A stretch of 64,000 nucleotides of DNA from Eubacteriaceae bacterium (GTDB taxonomy: Bacteria; Bacillota; Clostridia; Lachnospirales; Lachnospiraceae), in NCBI GenBank assembly GCA_910574915.1, contig CAJTCR010000002.1, positions 1 to 64,000 on the forward strand, written 5' to 3'. Below the pieces are notes generated by a model, which worked only from the letters and a program-made list of their open reading frames with translations, did not search any database and was not told the origin of the DNA. Both the position numbers and the translations under genes were made by a program. Shown here piece by piece: positions 16,668-24,934 of the stretch; the stretch's first letter is position 1, and every line of letters begins with the position of its first letter.

Positions 16668-17698
16668 TTATAAACCCCCGTCTCGATTTCTTTTTGCACC
16701 AGGCGCAAATCACTTTTTACCATACGTTCTACAAGCTGCTCAAAACTGATCTCTCGCTTCCATCCAAGCTCTGCCTCTGCCTTTGCCGGATTCCCCCACA
16801 GCAGCTCCACTTCAGCCGGACGGAAAAACTCTGGATTGATTTTAATCAATACCTTGCCGTTTTCCCGATTCCTGCCAACTTCTTGTACCCCCTCTCCCTC
16901 CCATGCAATTTCAATTCCCACATGGTGAAACGCCTGCTGCGCAAATTCACGCACCGTCCTTGTTTCATTTGAAGCGATCACGTAGTCTTGCGGCTCCTTG
17001 TTCTGCAAAAGCATCCACATCGCATTTACATAATCCTGCGCATGTCCCCAGTCGCGTTTTGCATCCAGATTGCCAAGCTCTAAATATTCCTGTACGCCAA
17101 GCCGGATACACGCTGCTCCATAAGTAATTTTACGTGTAACAAACTCTTTCCCCCTGCGCTCGCTCTCATGATTAAACAAAATACCGCTACAGGCAAACAT
17201 CTGAAAGCTTTCCCGGTAATTTTTCGTAATCCAATAGCCATAGAGCTTTGCCGCTCCATATGGGCTTCTTGGATAAAACGGCGTCTTTTCTGTCTGCGGC
17301 ACTTCCTGTACTTTGCCGAACATTTCAGAAGTCGCAGCCTGGTAAAAACGGGCGTCCGGCTGTGCAATACGAACTGCATCCAAAATATTTGTCACTCCAA
17401 GCGCATCTATCGCCGCCGTTGCCGCCGGCTGCTGCCAGCTTATCCCGACAAAAGACTGCGCGGCAAGGTTATATACCTCGTCCGGCTGTGCCGTATTTAA
17501 AGCGCTGACAAGCGATGTCAAATCCGTTAAATCCGCATAGATCAAATGAAGCTTTTCTTTGATATGCCAGACGTTTCCGTAATCCACAACACTTTTTCTG
17601 CGCATAATTCCATACACTTCGTATCCTTTTTCCAACAGCAGCTCTGCCAAATACGATCCATCCTGTCCGGTAATGCCGGTAATTAACGCTCGTTTCAC
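16664..17698 (-). CDS. gmd: GDP-mannose 4,6-dehydratase
   Basis: This 344-residue protein converts GDP-D-mannose to GDP-4-dehydro-6-deoxy-D-mannose. It shows GITGQDGSYLAELL (8-21), LAAQSFVGISW (78-88), ATSEMFGKVQEVPQTE (122-137, with catalytic Thr and Glu) and YGAAK (147-151), all diagnostic for Gmd. The start is a GTG at 17698 with AGGAGG upstream. The next gene, RMD, takes its product. Upstream is the ABC permease, 19 bp away. No gene for GDP-mannose synthesis is seen in this window, so GDP-mannose must come from elsewhere. Confidence 0.92.
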   Translation of the reverse strand: MKRALITGITGQDGSYLAELLLEKGYEVYGIMRRKSVVDYGNVWHIKEKLHLIYADLTDLTSLVSALNTAQPDEVYNLAAQSFVGISWQQPAATAAIDALGVTNILDAVRIAQPDARFYQAATSEMFGKVQEVPQTEKTPFYPRSPYGAAKLYGYWITKNYRESFQMFACSGILFNHESERRGKEFVTRKITYGAACIRLGVQEYLELGNLDAKRDWGHAQDYVNAMWMLLQNKEPQDYVIASNETRTVREFAQQAFHHVGIEIAWEGEGVQEVGRNRENGKVLIKINPEFFRPAEVELLWGNPAKAEAELGWKREISFEQLVERMVKSDLRLVQKEIETGVYK

Positions 17699-17717
17699 CC
17701 AAATGTCCTCCTAAAAA

Positions 17718-18497
17718 TTATAATTCCTCTACAAAATGCCTTTGCAGCCTCAAAAATACGATCCATCCTGCCGACAGCATCACGATACCGATCAGAAACG
17801 CCGACAGCAGCGTCTCCAGCCTTGGTACTTTTGCGTAATATAAAATATCCCGATATGCATTTATAATATTTGTCATCGGATTCAAATAAAAAAGCCAGCG
17901 GACGTTTTGCGGCACCTGCTCCATTGCATACATCACAGGCGTCAAAAACTGCCATGCCATAGCAATAATGCCTAATACATATTCCAAATCCCGCAAATAT
18001 ACGGTAGCCGCGCTCATCACCATCGTAAAGCCAAGCGCCAGCCCATATTCCACAGCCATAACAACCGGCAGGCATAACAGCGCAAGCGGCCGAAACGGAT
18101 AATGCGCAAATGCCAGCACTGCAAAAATCACAAGAAAGCTCAGCAGCATATTCATAAACTGGCTTGTTACATAGGCGACCGGCAGTACTTCTCTGGGAAA
18201 ATATATTTTTTTCACCATATCCTGCTGCGCTAAAATACAGTCTGCACCTCCAGTCAGCGACGTACTGAAAAAAATCCACGGAATCAGCGCCACAAACAAA
18301 AACAAATAATAATCCTCAATTCCAGACCGCATAATAACCGAAAATACCATCGTATACACCGCAAGCTGAAACAGCGGATTTAAAAACGTCCATAAAAACC
18401 CCAATGCAGAACCTTTATATCTGCCTTTCAAATCTCTGCGTACCAAAGATGCTACCATCTCGCGGTAGGCATATATTTCTCCAATTCTTTTTCTCAT
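17718..18497 (-). CDS. wzm: Polysaccharide ABC exporter permease (Wzm/TagG type)
   Basis: This 259-residue ABC-2 permease has six hydrophobic spans and the family's N-terminal amphipathic segment (YREMVASLVRRDLKGRYKGSALGFLWTFLNPL, in the region 11-42). It forms the membrane channel with the ATPase at 14445-15680 to export the finished lipid-linked polysaccharide. The ATG at 18497 is preceded by CAGGAA. It lies 13 bp downstream of a GT4 gene. Nothing unusual was seen. Confidence 0.9.
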   Translation of the reverse strand: MRKRIGEIYAYREMVASLVRRDLKGRYKGSALGFLWTFLNPLFQLAVYTMVFSVIMRSGIEDYYLFLFVALIPWIFFSTSLTGGADCILAQQDMVKKIYFPREVLPVAYVTSQFMNMLLSFLVIFAVLAFAHYPFRPLALLCLPVVMAVEYGLALGFTMVMSAATVYLRDLEYVLGIIAMAWQFLTPVMYAMEQVPQNVRWLFYLNPMTNIINAYRDILYYAKVPRLETLLSAFLIGIVMLSAGWIVFLRLQRHFVEEL

Positions 18498-18510
18498 GAT
18501 TCCTGCACAC

Positions 18511-19680
18511 TTATATCCTATTTTTCAATGATCCTTTACATACGTTACGATACACCTGCATTAAAATGCCTGCTGACCGCTTCCAGCTATATTTTTTTGC
18601 CCTTTCTATCCCGCGTGCCCTTAAGCTTTCCCTGTACGCATGATCTTCCAGCACCCGCCGCATAGCCGCGCAGATGTCATCGGCACTTTTCGCGTTTACC
18701 AAAATCCCTGCATCACCTACCACTTCCGGCAAAGATGATGCATTCGAAACAATTACAGGTGTCCCGCACGCCATAGCCTCCAGCGGCGGCATACCAAACC
18801 CTTCATACAGCGAAGGATACACAAACGCCCGTGCAGCGCACATCAGCAGCGGACTGTCTTCCTGTGTAACATATCCGGTAAATACAATCCGGTTCCCAAG
18901 CTTCATACCGTGTGCTTTTTCATAAATGCTGCGGCAAAGCCACCCTTTCCCTCCCGCAAGCACAAGCTGCGGCACATTTTGCTGCCTTCTGTACAGCTTT
19001 TCATAAGCCAAAAGCAGCATTTCCAGATTTTTGCGCGGCTCTATCGTTCCAAGATACAAAAAATACGTCCGCTCAATCTTGTACTTGTCCAGTACCTTTT
19101 GTATCTGCTGCTCTGTATAATCCGGGCGATAAACCGTATGGTCAACCGCATTCGGCACTACGGTGATTTTTTCCTTCGGAACATGCAGATATTTTACAAT
19201 CTCCTTTTTACTGAACTTAGATACCGTAACAATATGATCCGCATGTCTGCAAGATTTTTTCATACTAAGCTCCAGCCAGATACGGGTTTTCTTCCTGACT
19301 GTCTCAGGGCAGGATTTATATGCCATGTCATGAATGACTGTAATCTTCCTGCCCCTTACTCCCGGCGGCACCGCAAAATTAAAAAACTGTGTAATATCTG
19401 TCTTCGTTTGAAAAAAGAAACGATACGGCACCGGCAAGACAACCCACAAAAGCTTGTACCACGCATTTTTAAACCAGCCGCAGCATTCTATTTTGCATCC
19501 AAGCCTTTGATATTCCAAAAGCCTTGAAAGCTGTTTTCCCATACATCCACATGAAAAACACTGGATGGTACACTCATTCTCTGGATATTTCGCAAGCTCC
19601 AAAATCAGATGATGTGCATTCCATGCGATCCCGGTCTTATTCTGTTCCAAAAGGAGCTGCCCGTTAAATGCAATCTTCAT
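18511..19680 (-). CDS. GT4 family glycosyltransferase
   Basis: The product has 389 residues from the ATG at 19680, chosen for GGAGAGG just upstream and the family N-terminus [11 protein letters not shown]. It shows VIHDMAYK and [19 protein letters not shown] in the acceptor half, then [20 protein letters not shown] and [21 protein letters not shown] (GT4 E-x7-E) in the donor half. This combination is typical of mannosyl/rhamnosyltransferases that extend O-antigen-like chains. It overlaps the upstream GT4 gene by 17 bp. Confidence 0.87.
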   Translation of the reverse strand: MKIAFNGQLLLEQNKTGIAWNAHHLILELAKYPENECTIQCFSCGCMGKQLSRLLEYQRLGCKIECCGWFKNAWYKLLWVVLPVPYRFFFQTKTDITQFFNFAVPPGVRGRKITVIHDMAYKSCPETVRKKTRIWLELSMKKSCRHADHIVTVSKFSKKEIVKYLHVPKEKITVVPNAVDHTVYRPDYTEQQIQKVLDKYKIERTYFLYLGTIEPRKNLEMLLLAYEKLYRRQQNVPQLVLAGGKGWLCRSIYEKAHGMKLGNRIVFTGYVTQEDSPLLMCAARAFVYPSLYEGFGMPPLEAMACGTPVIVSNASSLPEVVGDAGILVNAKSADDICAAMRRVLEDHAYRESLRARGIERAKKYSWKRSAGILMQVYRNVCKGSLKNRI

Positions 19681-20857
19681 ATTCCTCTCCATTTTGTCTG
19701 TTGCGTACGGATTCCTGCCTGGATCTTTTAAGTATCTCTCCAAATACTTCCCGATACCTCTGCGTCATTTTCTCCTGCGTATACTCCTCTTGCACAATCC
19801 GCAGCGCATTCGCTCCATATTCTCTGCGCAGCTTCCCATCTGTCGCCAGTTCGTCCATTGCCTGTGCCAGCTCCCGGACGCTGCCAGGCTTTACCGTCTT
19901 GCCGGTCACACCGTCCACGCTCACGTACGGCACGCCGCTATTCAAACGTGTATTAATCACCGGCTTTCCAAAAGCCATCGCTTCCAACTGCACGACTGCA
20001 AAAGCTTCTGCTTTTGAAACCGAGGGAAGCACGAAAAAATCACACGTTTCGAGTTGGCGCATTTTCTCTTCTTCTGAAACCATTCCGGCAAACCGCACAT
20101 GGCGAAGCTCCAGGGAAGCTGCCAGACGCTTCAAATCCTGCTCCAGCGGCCCGCTTCCAACAAGCACCAGACGGCAGTCTTTCGTTTTCATCCTGGCAAA
20201 TGCCCGCAGCAGCACGTCGCAGCCCTTGTACCACACAAGCCTGCCGATAAACAAAATACGGATGGGTATGCTTTTCTTATCCGCTTGCTGCCGCAATTCC
20301 TCTCTGGATCTATGCGCCAGTCCTCTTTGCAGGCATTCTTCACTGACACAAAACGGAATCACCCTGCATTTTTTTCGAAACTGCCTTAATACATCCGAAT
20401 TATCTATATTCCCTCGGGAAGATACCAAAATACAGTCTGCCTTGCGAAGCGTATGCCTGACAAGCGGCAGGTAAAGCCACGCAAGCTTTTCATATTTCTC
20501 AAATCCACAGTGCCACCAGACAACCAGCCTGCCGGAATACATACCAAGCAGGACAGCCAGGTCTGCCATCGGATACGGAAAATGATAAAGGACAATATCT
20601 GCGTCTTTCGTACGCCTCCATACATCCCTCAAAAACTGCATGGATACCGGCGTAGATACGATTTCAAAAAGCTGTCTGCACCGGCGTACGAAAACACCGT
20701 TGCAGCTATCAAACGCACCTTTCTTTTTCCAGGAATCCTGGCATACAATGATTTCCTGCTCCCAGTCTTTACATCCTTCTGCAATGCTTTCCATCACTTT
20801 TGCTATGCCGCCGCCATTATCCGGCCAGTAAATTTTAAATATCTGTGTGATTTTCAT
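19664..20857 (-). CDS. GT4 family glycosyltransferase
   Basis: This 397-residue GT-B enzyme has the N-terminal KIYWPDNGGGIAKVMESIA (about 8-26), ILFIGRLVWYKGCDVLLRAF in the donor domain, and LPSVSKAEAFAVVQLEAMAF with the GT4 E-x7-E arrangement. The ATG at 20857 overlaps the stop of the XRE regulator gene by 4 bp, so regulator and first transferase are co-translated. It may start or extend the chain; no initiating polyprenyl-phosphate sugar-phosphate transferase was found in the window. Confidence 0.86.
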   Translation of the reverse strand: MKITQIFKIYWPDNGGGIAKVMESIAEGCKDWEQEIIVCQDSWKKKGAFDSCNGVFVRRCRQLFEIVSTPVSMQFLRDVWRRTKDADIVLYHFPYPMADLAVLLGMYSGRLVVWWHCGFEKYEKLAWLYLPLVRHTLRKADCILVSSRGNIDNSDVLRQFRKKCRVIPFCVSEECLQRGLAHRSREELRQQADKKSIPIRILFIGRLVWYKGCDVLLRAFARMKTKDCRLVLVGSGPLEQDLKRLAASLELRHVRFAGMVSEEEKMRQLETCDFFVLPSVSKAEAFAVVQLEAMAFGKPVINTRLNSGVPYVSVDGVTGKTVKPGSVRELAQAMDELATDGKLRREYGANALRIVQEEYTQEKMTQRYREVFGEILKRSRQESVRNRQNGEEYEDCI

Positions 20858-21219
20858 TCTTTCACTCTCTGCTTCTGATTTTCGTCCTTGCTTCTCATAA
20901 TATCAGCCACAGACTTCATGATCTGGATATACATAGAATAGCTGTCACTGTCTGCTTTTTTCGGCTGCTTCCACAAGTCCTGAATCATCGCCTGTGATTC
21001 TTGCACAACGCCCCACAACAATGCATCCGCATTTGCTTCCAGCCCCGCACATATTCTGGCAAACGTGTCCAGGCTCATTTTCCGTGTCCCCCGCTCGATA
21101 TGTCCCATAAAATTCATACTGATGCCGCACTTTTTCGCCAGCTCATCCTGTGACCAGCCTTTTGCCTTTCGAATCTGCCGGATTCTCGCTCCCACTTTTG
21201 CATAATCCAATTCCTGCAT
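20854..21219 (-). CDS. XRE-family helix-turn-helix regulator heading the glycan operon
   Basis: The product has 121 residues from the ATG at 21219 (GGGAGG seven nt upstream). The HTH_3 domain spans about residues 8-66 (VGARIRQIRKAKGWSQDELAKKCG, then ISMNFMGHIERGTRKMS). The C-terminal 50 residues are helical and have no recognised domain. It is the first gene of the approximately 21-kb glycan operon and overlaps the next gene by 4 bp, so it is likely to control this operon. Upstream lie a palindromic repeat remnant (21279-21385) and an inverted-repeat-bounded segment with promoters (21407-21777). Confidence 0.8.
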   Translation of the reverse strand: MQELDYAKVGARIRQIRKAKGWSQDELAKKCGISMNFMGHIERGTRKMSLDTFARICAGLEANADALLWGVVQESQAMIQDLWKQPKKADSDSYSMYIQIMKSVADIMRSKDENQKQRVKE

Positions 21220-21278
21220 ACTTTGTCCTCCCGGTATTACAGACAGCTTCTCTCTTACCGCTGCGGTTCGCTTCCTGT

Positions 21279-21385
21279 TTGAATTGCTTTGGTATATTTT
21301 TGTAGGAAGGGACGCCGGGAGAGGGGATGGGCACGCCCTCTCCCGGCTGTGCTTCGTAAGTGCTGCCAAACATGCTCTATCATAT
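21279..21385. repeat. Internally deleted copy (D) of the dispersed palindromic repeat
   Basis: The left end (GGTATATTTTTGTAGGAAGG) and right end (CGGCTGTGCTTCGTAAGTGC) of the long palindromic family are joined with the centre missing. What remains is a 12-bp perfect stem, GCCGGGAGAGGG with CCCTCTCCCGGC. It lies in the probable 5' leader of the XRE-glycan operon. Confidence 0.75.
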
Positions 21386-21406
21386 GATAAATTTTTGTTT
21401 GTAGTA

Positions 21407-21777
21407 CATAACTTTTTGTAAAGAATTGTTATGTATGATACGCATCATTCGATAGTTAAAATGCTTTAAATACAATGCTTACAAGGTCTTGATACACAAA
21501 AAATACAAAAGGATAAACAGTGTAGGAGAAAATCGTTGGAGATGTAACAGATAGCGAAACTCTGTTGCACTTTTAAACCTGAAACAGGAGATTTCTTATG
21601 CAAATCGCATAATTATGCGTTGATATTTACATATAGAATTATTTAAAATTACTGATTTTCACAATTTAAGTTGCAAATTCAAATAAAAACATATAGAATA
21701 CTCATAGTCAATATTATTTTAAATTATATAGACCATGAGAACGCAAATCAAATAACAATTCTTTACAAAAAGTTATG
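21407..21777. repeat. Putative invertible promoter segment 1 (26-bp perfect inverted repeats, 319-bp spacer)
   Basis: The left repeat 21407-21432 and right repeat 21752-21777 are exact reverse complements (core CATAACTTTTTGTAAAG). The spacer is AT-rich and without genes. Near the right repeat is a promoter facing right (TTGCAA-17-TAGAAT). A homologous segment occurs at 26029-26384, in the same position relative to a minus-strand glycan operon. No flanking direct repeat is seen, which speaks against a simple MITE. Inversion would point the promoter at the glycan operon. Confidence 0.65.
21671..21699 (+). promoter_or_regulatory. Outward-facing promoter inside inverted-repeat segment 1
   Basis: The -35 TTGCAA (21671-21676), 17-bp spacer and -10 TAGAAT (21694-21699) lie 52 bp from the right inverted repeat. 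The same hexamers and spacing recur in segment 2. In the present orientation it points away from the glycan operon. Confidence 0.6.
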
Positions 21778-21905
21778 CGCGACTTCTGACTGAGAGCGTG
21801 TTTGAAAAATGCTTTCTGTTTCTCGATGATCTGAGAATAAAGGTTCTGCTGACTGTTCTTGACGATCAAATTTCCGTGATAAATCTAATCTGTGGAAAAA
21901 TATAT

Positions 21906-21933
21906 TTTACAAAAATTCAAAATCTATTATAAT
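21906..21933 (+). promoter_or_regulatory. Promoter of the 22033-22530 gene
   Basis: The -35 TTTACA (21906-21911), 16-bp spacer and -10 TATAAT (21928-21933) form a good sigma-A promoter about 100 bp before the start codon. Confidence 0.65.
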
Positions 21934-22032
21934 GAGACTGTAAAGAAATGCAAAAGGCGACAGGATTTGGCTTCTTGCTTTTAGGTCTTTTCCTGTACTT
22001 CTATTTTACAAAATGAAAGGAATTGGATATTT

Positions 22033-22530
22033 ATGTCAACAGAAAACAGCATTTATAAGATTATGCAAAAAAACGGTTATGACCCTATCGAGCATAAAGG
22101 AATCATCGTAAAGTATGCTCCTGACCATTCTTTCGGCAGTAAATTCGCCAGCTTTTTCACTTTGGAATATTATGTTTTGCAGTTATGCAAAGAGGAAATC
22201 GTTATGATACCAATCAGACCGCTAAATACCGGCGGGGTAAAAGATCATATTGCATTGCAGTTACCTTACTCTGCGATCCAATCCGTAAACATTACAGAAG
22301 ATAAAATGGATTACCAGGTTTCGCTTGTAACCAGCACCGACACGATCTGTTTATTGGCACAGAAAAAGGAATGGAGCGAATTTCGTTCCTCTGGAACTCT
22401 AGCTACGGGCATGAGCTTTTTAGATGCCGGCATTATGGGTGCGGCTACCTCTGGTTTTAAGGCATTAAACTGGCACAGACAAAATCTGGACGGCACTTTG
22501 GATATGCTGCAAGCTTTATCTGCTTCATGA
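22033..22530 (+). CDS. Hypothetical protein of 165 residues
   Basis: I do not recognise the family. The protein has no signal peptide or clear membrane span. Its middle (about 35-110) looks like alternating beta strands, possibly PH-like (VKYAPDHSFGSKFASFF, VMIPIRPL, QSVNITEDKMDYQVSLV). A glycine/alanine-rich stretch (LATGMSFLDAGIMGAATSG, about 122-140) follows. The ATG at 22033 has GAAAGGA upstream and its own promoter at 21906-21933. It is alone on the plus strand, between two minus-strand glycan operons. A decayed transposon end abuts its stop codon. Confidence 0.7.
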   Translation: MSTENSIYKIMQKNGYDPIEHKGIIVKYAPDHSFGSKFASFFTLEYYVLQLCKEEIVMIPIRPLNTGGVKDHIALQLPYSAIQSVNITEDKMDYQVSLVTSTDTICLLAQKKEWSEFRSSGTLATGMSFLDAGIMGAATSGFKALNWHRQNLDGTLDMLQALSAS

Positions 22531-22559
22531 ACTACCCATTGTCTAAAGCCAATGGGCTT
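22529..22559 (-). mobile_element. IS200/IS605-type right-end hairpin
   Basis: On the minus strand, GCCCATTGGCTTTAGACAAT then GGGTAGTTCA forms a 7-bp stem (CCCATTG/CAATGGG) ending in TAGTTCA. This is the common right-end pattern of IS605-group elements, where the 3' end of the TnpB guide RNA scaffold also lies. The flank beyond it is the 3' end of the 22033-22530 gene. Confidence 0.6.
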
Positions 22560-22630
22560 CTTGCTTCAACGCCCTCGTAACCTACTAGCTCCACAAGCGT
22601 AAATTCAGGCAGTCCCTGCCCTATAACGGT
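22532..22630 (-). pseudogene. Remnant of a tnpB C-terminus (IS200/IS605, IS1341 type)
   Basis: The minus strand reads open for 32 codons ending in TAG at 22532-22534. It contains GQGLPEFTLVELVGYEG followed by EARSPLALDNG, resembling the C-terminal tail of TnpB proteins. A stop interrupts the frame just upstream (22631-22633) and the rest of tnpB is absent. The end overlaps the right-end hairpin of the element. It is a relic with no transposase function. Confidence 0.6.
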
Positions 22631-22837
22631 TTATATCATACATTCGACCTTGTATATTTTACGCGCCGAAGGAAAGCTTTGTTTTCGCATTATCATTTCT
22701 CGGCGCAACTGCCTATATACAGTTATCAATGTTCGTGTATGGATTTACTATAACAGAAAATATAGATTGTGGCATGCGTTCGTTTTGTGGGCTTACTTTT
22801 TTAATACGCCAGGAACAAAATTTGAATTCGATCCTAC

Positions 22838-22892
22838 TCTGGTAACACTTACAAAGAGCATCCTCTCTCCCAGCGTCCCTTCCTGTAAAAAA
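22838..22892. repeat. Internally deleted copy (E) of the dispersed palindromic repeat
   Basis: GGTAACACTTACAAAGAG (right end, inverted) is joined to CATCCTCTCTCCCAGCGTCC and CTTCCTGTAAAA (left end, inverted). The internal part is missing. Between 22631 and 22915 I see nothing else. Confidence 0.65.
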
Positions 22893-22915
22893 AGCCTCAC
22901 ATCCCCTCCAATCCA

Positions 22916-24934
22916 CTACTCCCGTATCAGCCGTATACCTTTCACCTTCACCGCATCCTGCATATCATTACGCAAGCAGATTTCCAAATCCTGCACATCC
23001 TCATTCAGTTGCAAGGACAAATTCAAAACATCCTCCGTCCCTTCCATCCACTGCACCTCATGGCCGCATCCGCCTCGCTGAGAATAGACAATCACCTGCA
23101 CATTGTTTAAAATCTGCTCTCCCGCAATCTCAATGCGGTAATTCCCGGCAGGCACGCTCCAATAAGGCCCGTAAGAAAGCCCGCCTGCATTTATGATTCT
23201 GCCGTCATCTGTGTCTTGCCCGTTTTCCAGATACTGGTTCCCGCCAAACGTCCATACATTCTCAAACGCTTCCTTTTCCATTGGCGAAAAACCGTCAAAA
23301 TGCCTGCGGCTTCCGATAATAAACCCGTCGATTTGATAATAATGCAGATCATAATCCAGGCATCTTAACAGGTCTTTGTCATGAAAGATAAATAAATGAT
23401 CCTCCGGCAGCTTTTCCAGTGCTTCTTCCAGGCGCTTTTGCACCTGCTCCTGCGCCCCTCTTGCCAGATAAAACGTATTCAGCGTTTTTTGATTTCGAAA
23501 CGCCCAGTCGCCAAACGCATACATCTCCTCATTCGATACCTCGCCTGCAAATACAATATGCCCGGTTTCTTTTGCAGCTTCCTCCCAGAACGCATCCGTT
23601 TTCAGCGGCGAATCATATACTGTTTCTGTCTGAAACTGCTGCTTTTTTGCTTCCAAAATCAGGTGCATGTCATAAGCCTGCAACACGATTCCCGCAGCGA
23701 GCACAGCGGCAAGCATTCGTTTTTCCACGCATTTTGCCAATGCGATCACACTGCAAAGCATCAGTACATAGACAATGATCCAGGAAATACGCCCAGACGC
23801 CCGAAAAATAGACATGATTTTAATATAAAGCTCTGGTAACGCAAATTCATGTATGACATGGTCTCCCAAAGTTACAACCGGAGAAAATGCCGTCCATGCA
23901 GCCACAGCCAGTAAAAATACAATCGAAACCAGCGCCTTCCATTCTCTTTGCAGCACCGCCCTTGGCTGCTTTGCGTTCAGGAAAAATGCTGCGGCGAGCA
24001 CAAGCAGCCCGATACATCCGGCGCCCAGATAGGCAAAGCCTTCATACTGCCCGCCCCCATACAGCGGCAGATCCTGCAAAATACAAGACCATCCCTGCGG
24101 ATTAAACAGCGCATTCATATTAAAGCCATAGGCGCCAAGCCCGCCGCTTGCTGCCTGCACAGAAGAGGAAAATCCTCCAAGCAGCCATACGGTCACACAG
24201 CCTGACAGCACATATAGAAAAAGCACCTCCACACTTTTTTTCACACGCTTTTGCGCCAAAAGATCTCTGAGACAAAACGCAGCCAGTACCATGCCGCACA
24301 TCAGCACAAAATAAATATGCACCGCAGGCGCCAGTATGCCCGCTGCGCACGCTGTGCCAAAGATCTTTTTATTGTCTTCATATTTTCTGTAGGCAAACAA
24401 AGGCTCCATTACAAACAGCAAAATCCACTGTCCGGCAAGCGCCGTATGCGCATACATGCGCCAGATCATAACCGGGGCAAGGGTAAATAAAACACCTGCT
24501 GCTACAATAAACAGCCTGTCTTTTGTAAAATGCCTGACAATTCTGGCAGAAAGGCACCCCTGCAACACAAAGCACAAGATCCCCCAAACGCCAAAATATT
24601 GAAACTCTGCCGGCAGAACCGGCGATAAAAGTTTAAAAAATACCGCGAAAATGGGAATCGAATCTGTAAAAATTACCGAAACACAGTCGGGATACACCAG
24701 ACGGTCTGTCATCCCAATCGGAAACATCCACTTTGCGCTGCGATACGCTTTCCATCCAATATAGTGCTGCGACAAATCCCCGCCGCTCAGCAGCCAGTCC
24801 GTATACGCCGGATGCAGCACACGCACGCCGTAAATCATGCAAAACACCCCTGCCGACAGCAGCGCAATGATGCCGTACATCGCAGCGTCACATTCCCCTA
24901 TTTTTTTCCACACACAGCGCTTTTTACCAAGCAT
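22916..24934 (-). CDS. DUF6311-like large membrane protein, probable GT-C-type enzyme
   Basis: The product has 672 residues from the ATG at 24934 (AGAGG eight nt upstream; a GTG at 24958 is an alternative). About eleven hydrophobic spans lie between residues 18 and 430. The first loop carries SGGDLSQHYIGWKAYRSAKW, a pattern of the DUF6311 family with an acidic residue where GT-C enzymes have the catalytic acid. The C-terminal 240 residues are soluble and end in a beta-sandwich-like region. It overlaps the GT2 gene by 11 bp. A role in adding sugar to a surface polymer outside the membrane is inference. Confidence 0.68.
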   Translation of the reverse strand: MLGKKRCVWKKIGECDAAMYGIIALLSAGVFCMIYGVRVLHPAYTDWLLSGGDLSQHYIGWKAYRSAKWMFPIGMTDRLVYPDCVSVIFTDSIPIFAVFFKLLSPVLPAEFQYFGVWGILCFVLQGCLSARIVRHFTKDRLFIVAAGVLFTLAPVMIWRMYAHTALAGQWILLFVMEPLFAYRKYEDNKKIFGTACAAGILAPAVHIYFVLMCGMVLAAFCLRDLLAQKRVKKSVEVLFLYVLSGCVTVWLLGGFSSSVQAASGGLGAYGFNMNALFNPQGWSCILQDLPLYGGGQYEGFAYLGAGCIGLLVLAAAFFLNAKQPRAVLQREWKALVSIVFLLAVAAWTAFSPVVTLGDHVIHEFALPELYIKIMSIFRASGRISWIIVYVLMLCSVIALAKCVEKRMLAAVLAAGIVLQAYDMHLILEAKKQQFQTETVYDSPLKTDAFWEEAAKETGHIVFAGEVSNEEMYAFGDWAFRNQKTLNTFYLARGAQEQVQKRLEEALEKLPEDHLFIFHDKDLLRCLDYDLHYYQIDGFIIGSRRHFDGFSPMEKEAFENVWTFGGNQYLENGQDTDDGRIINAGGLSYGPYWSVPAGNYRIEIAGEQILNNVQVIVYSQRGGCGHEVQWMEGTEDVLNLSLQLNEDVQDLEICLRNDMQDAVKVKGIRLIRE

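Noticed and set aside
19668-20474. Plus-strand open frame of 268 codons opposite a GT4 gene
   Set aside because: Its composition (rich in Ser, Arg and Pro) is typical of an antisense frame. The minus-strand GT4 enzyme is clear.
21794-21805. GAGCGTGTTTGA, matching the outer end of palindromic copy B
   Set aside because: Twelve bases without the rest of the element are not enough to call another copy.
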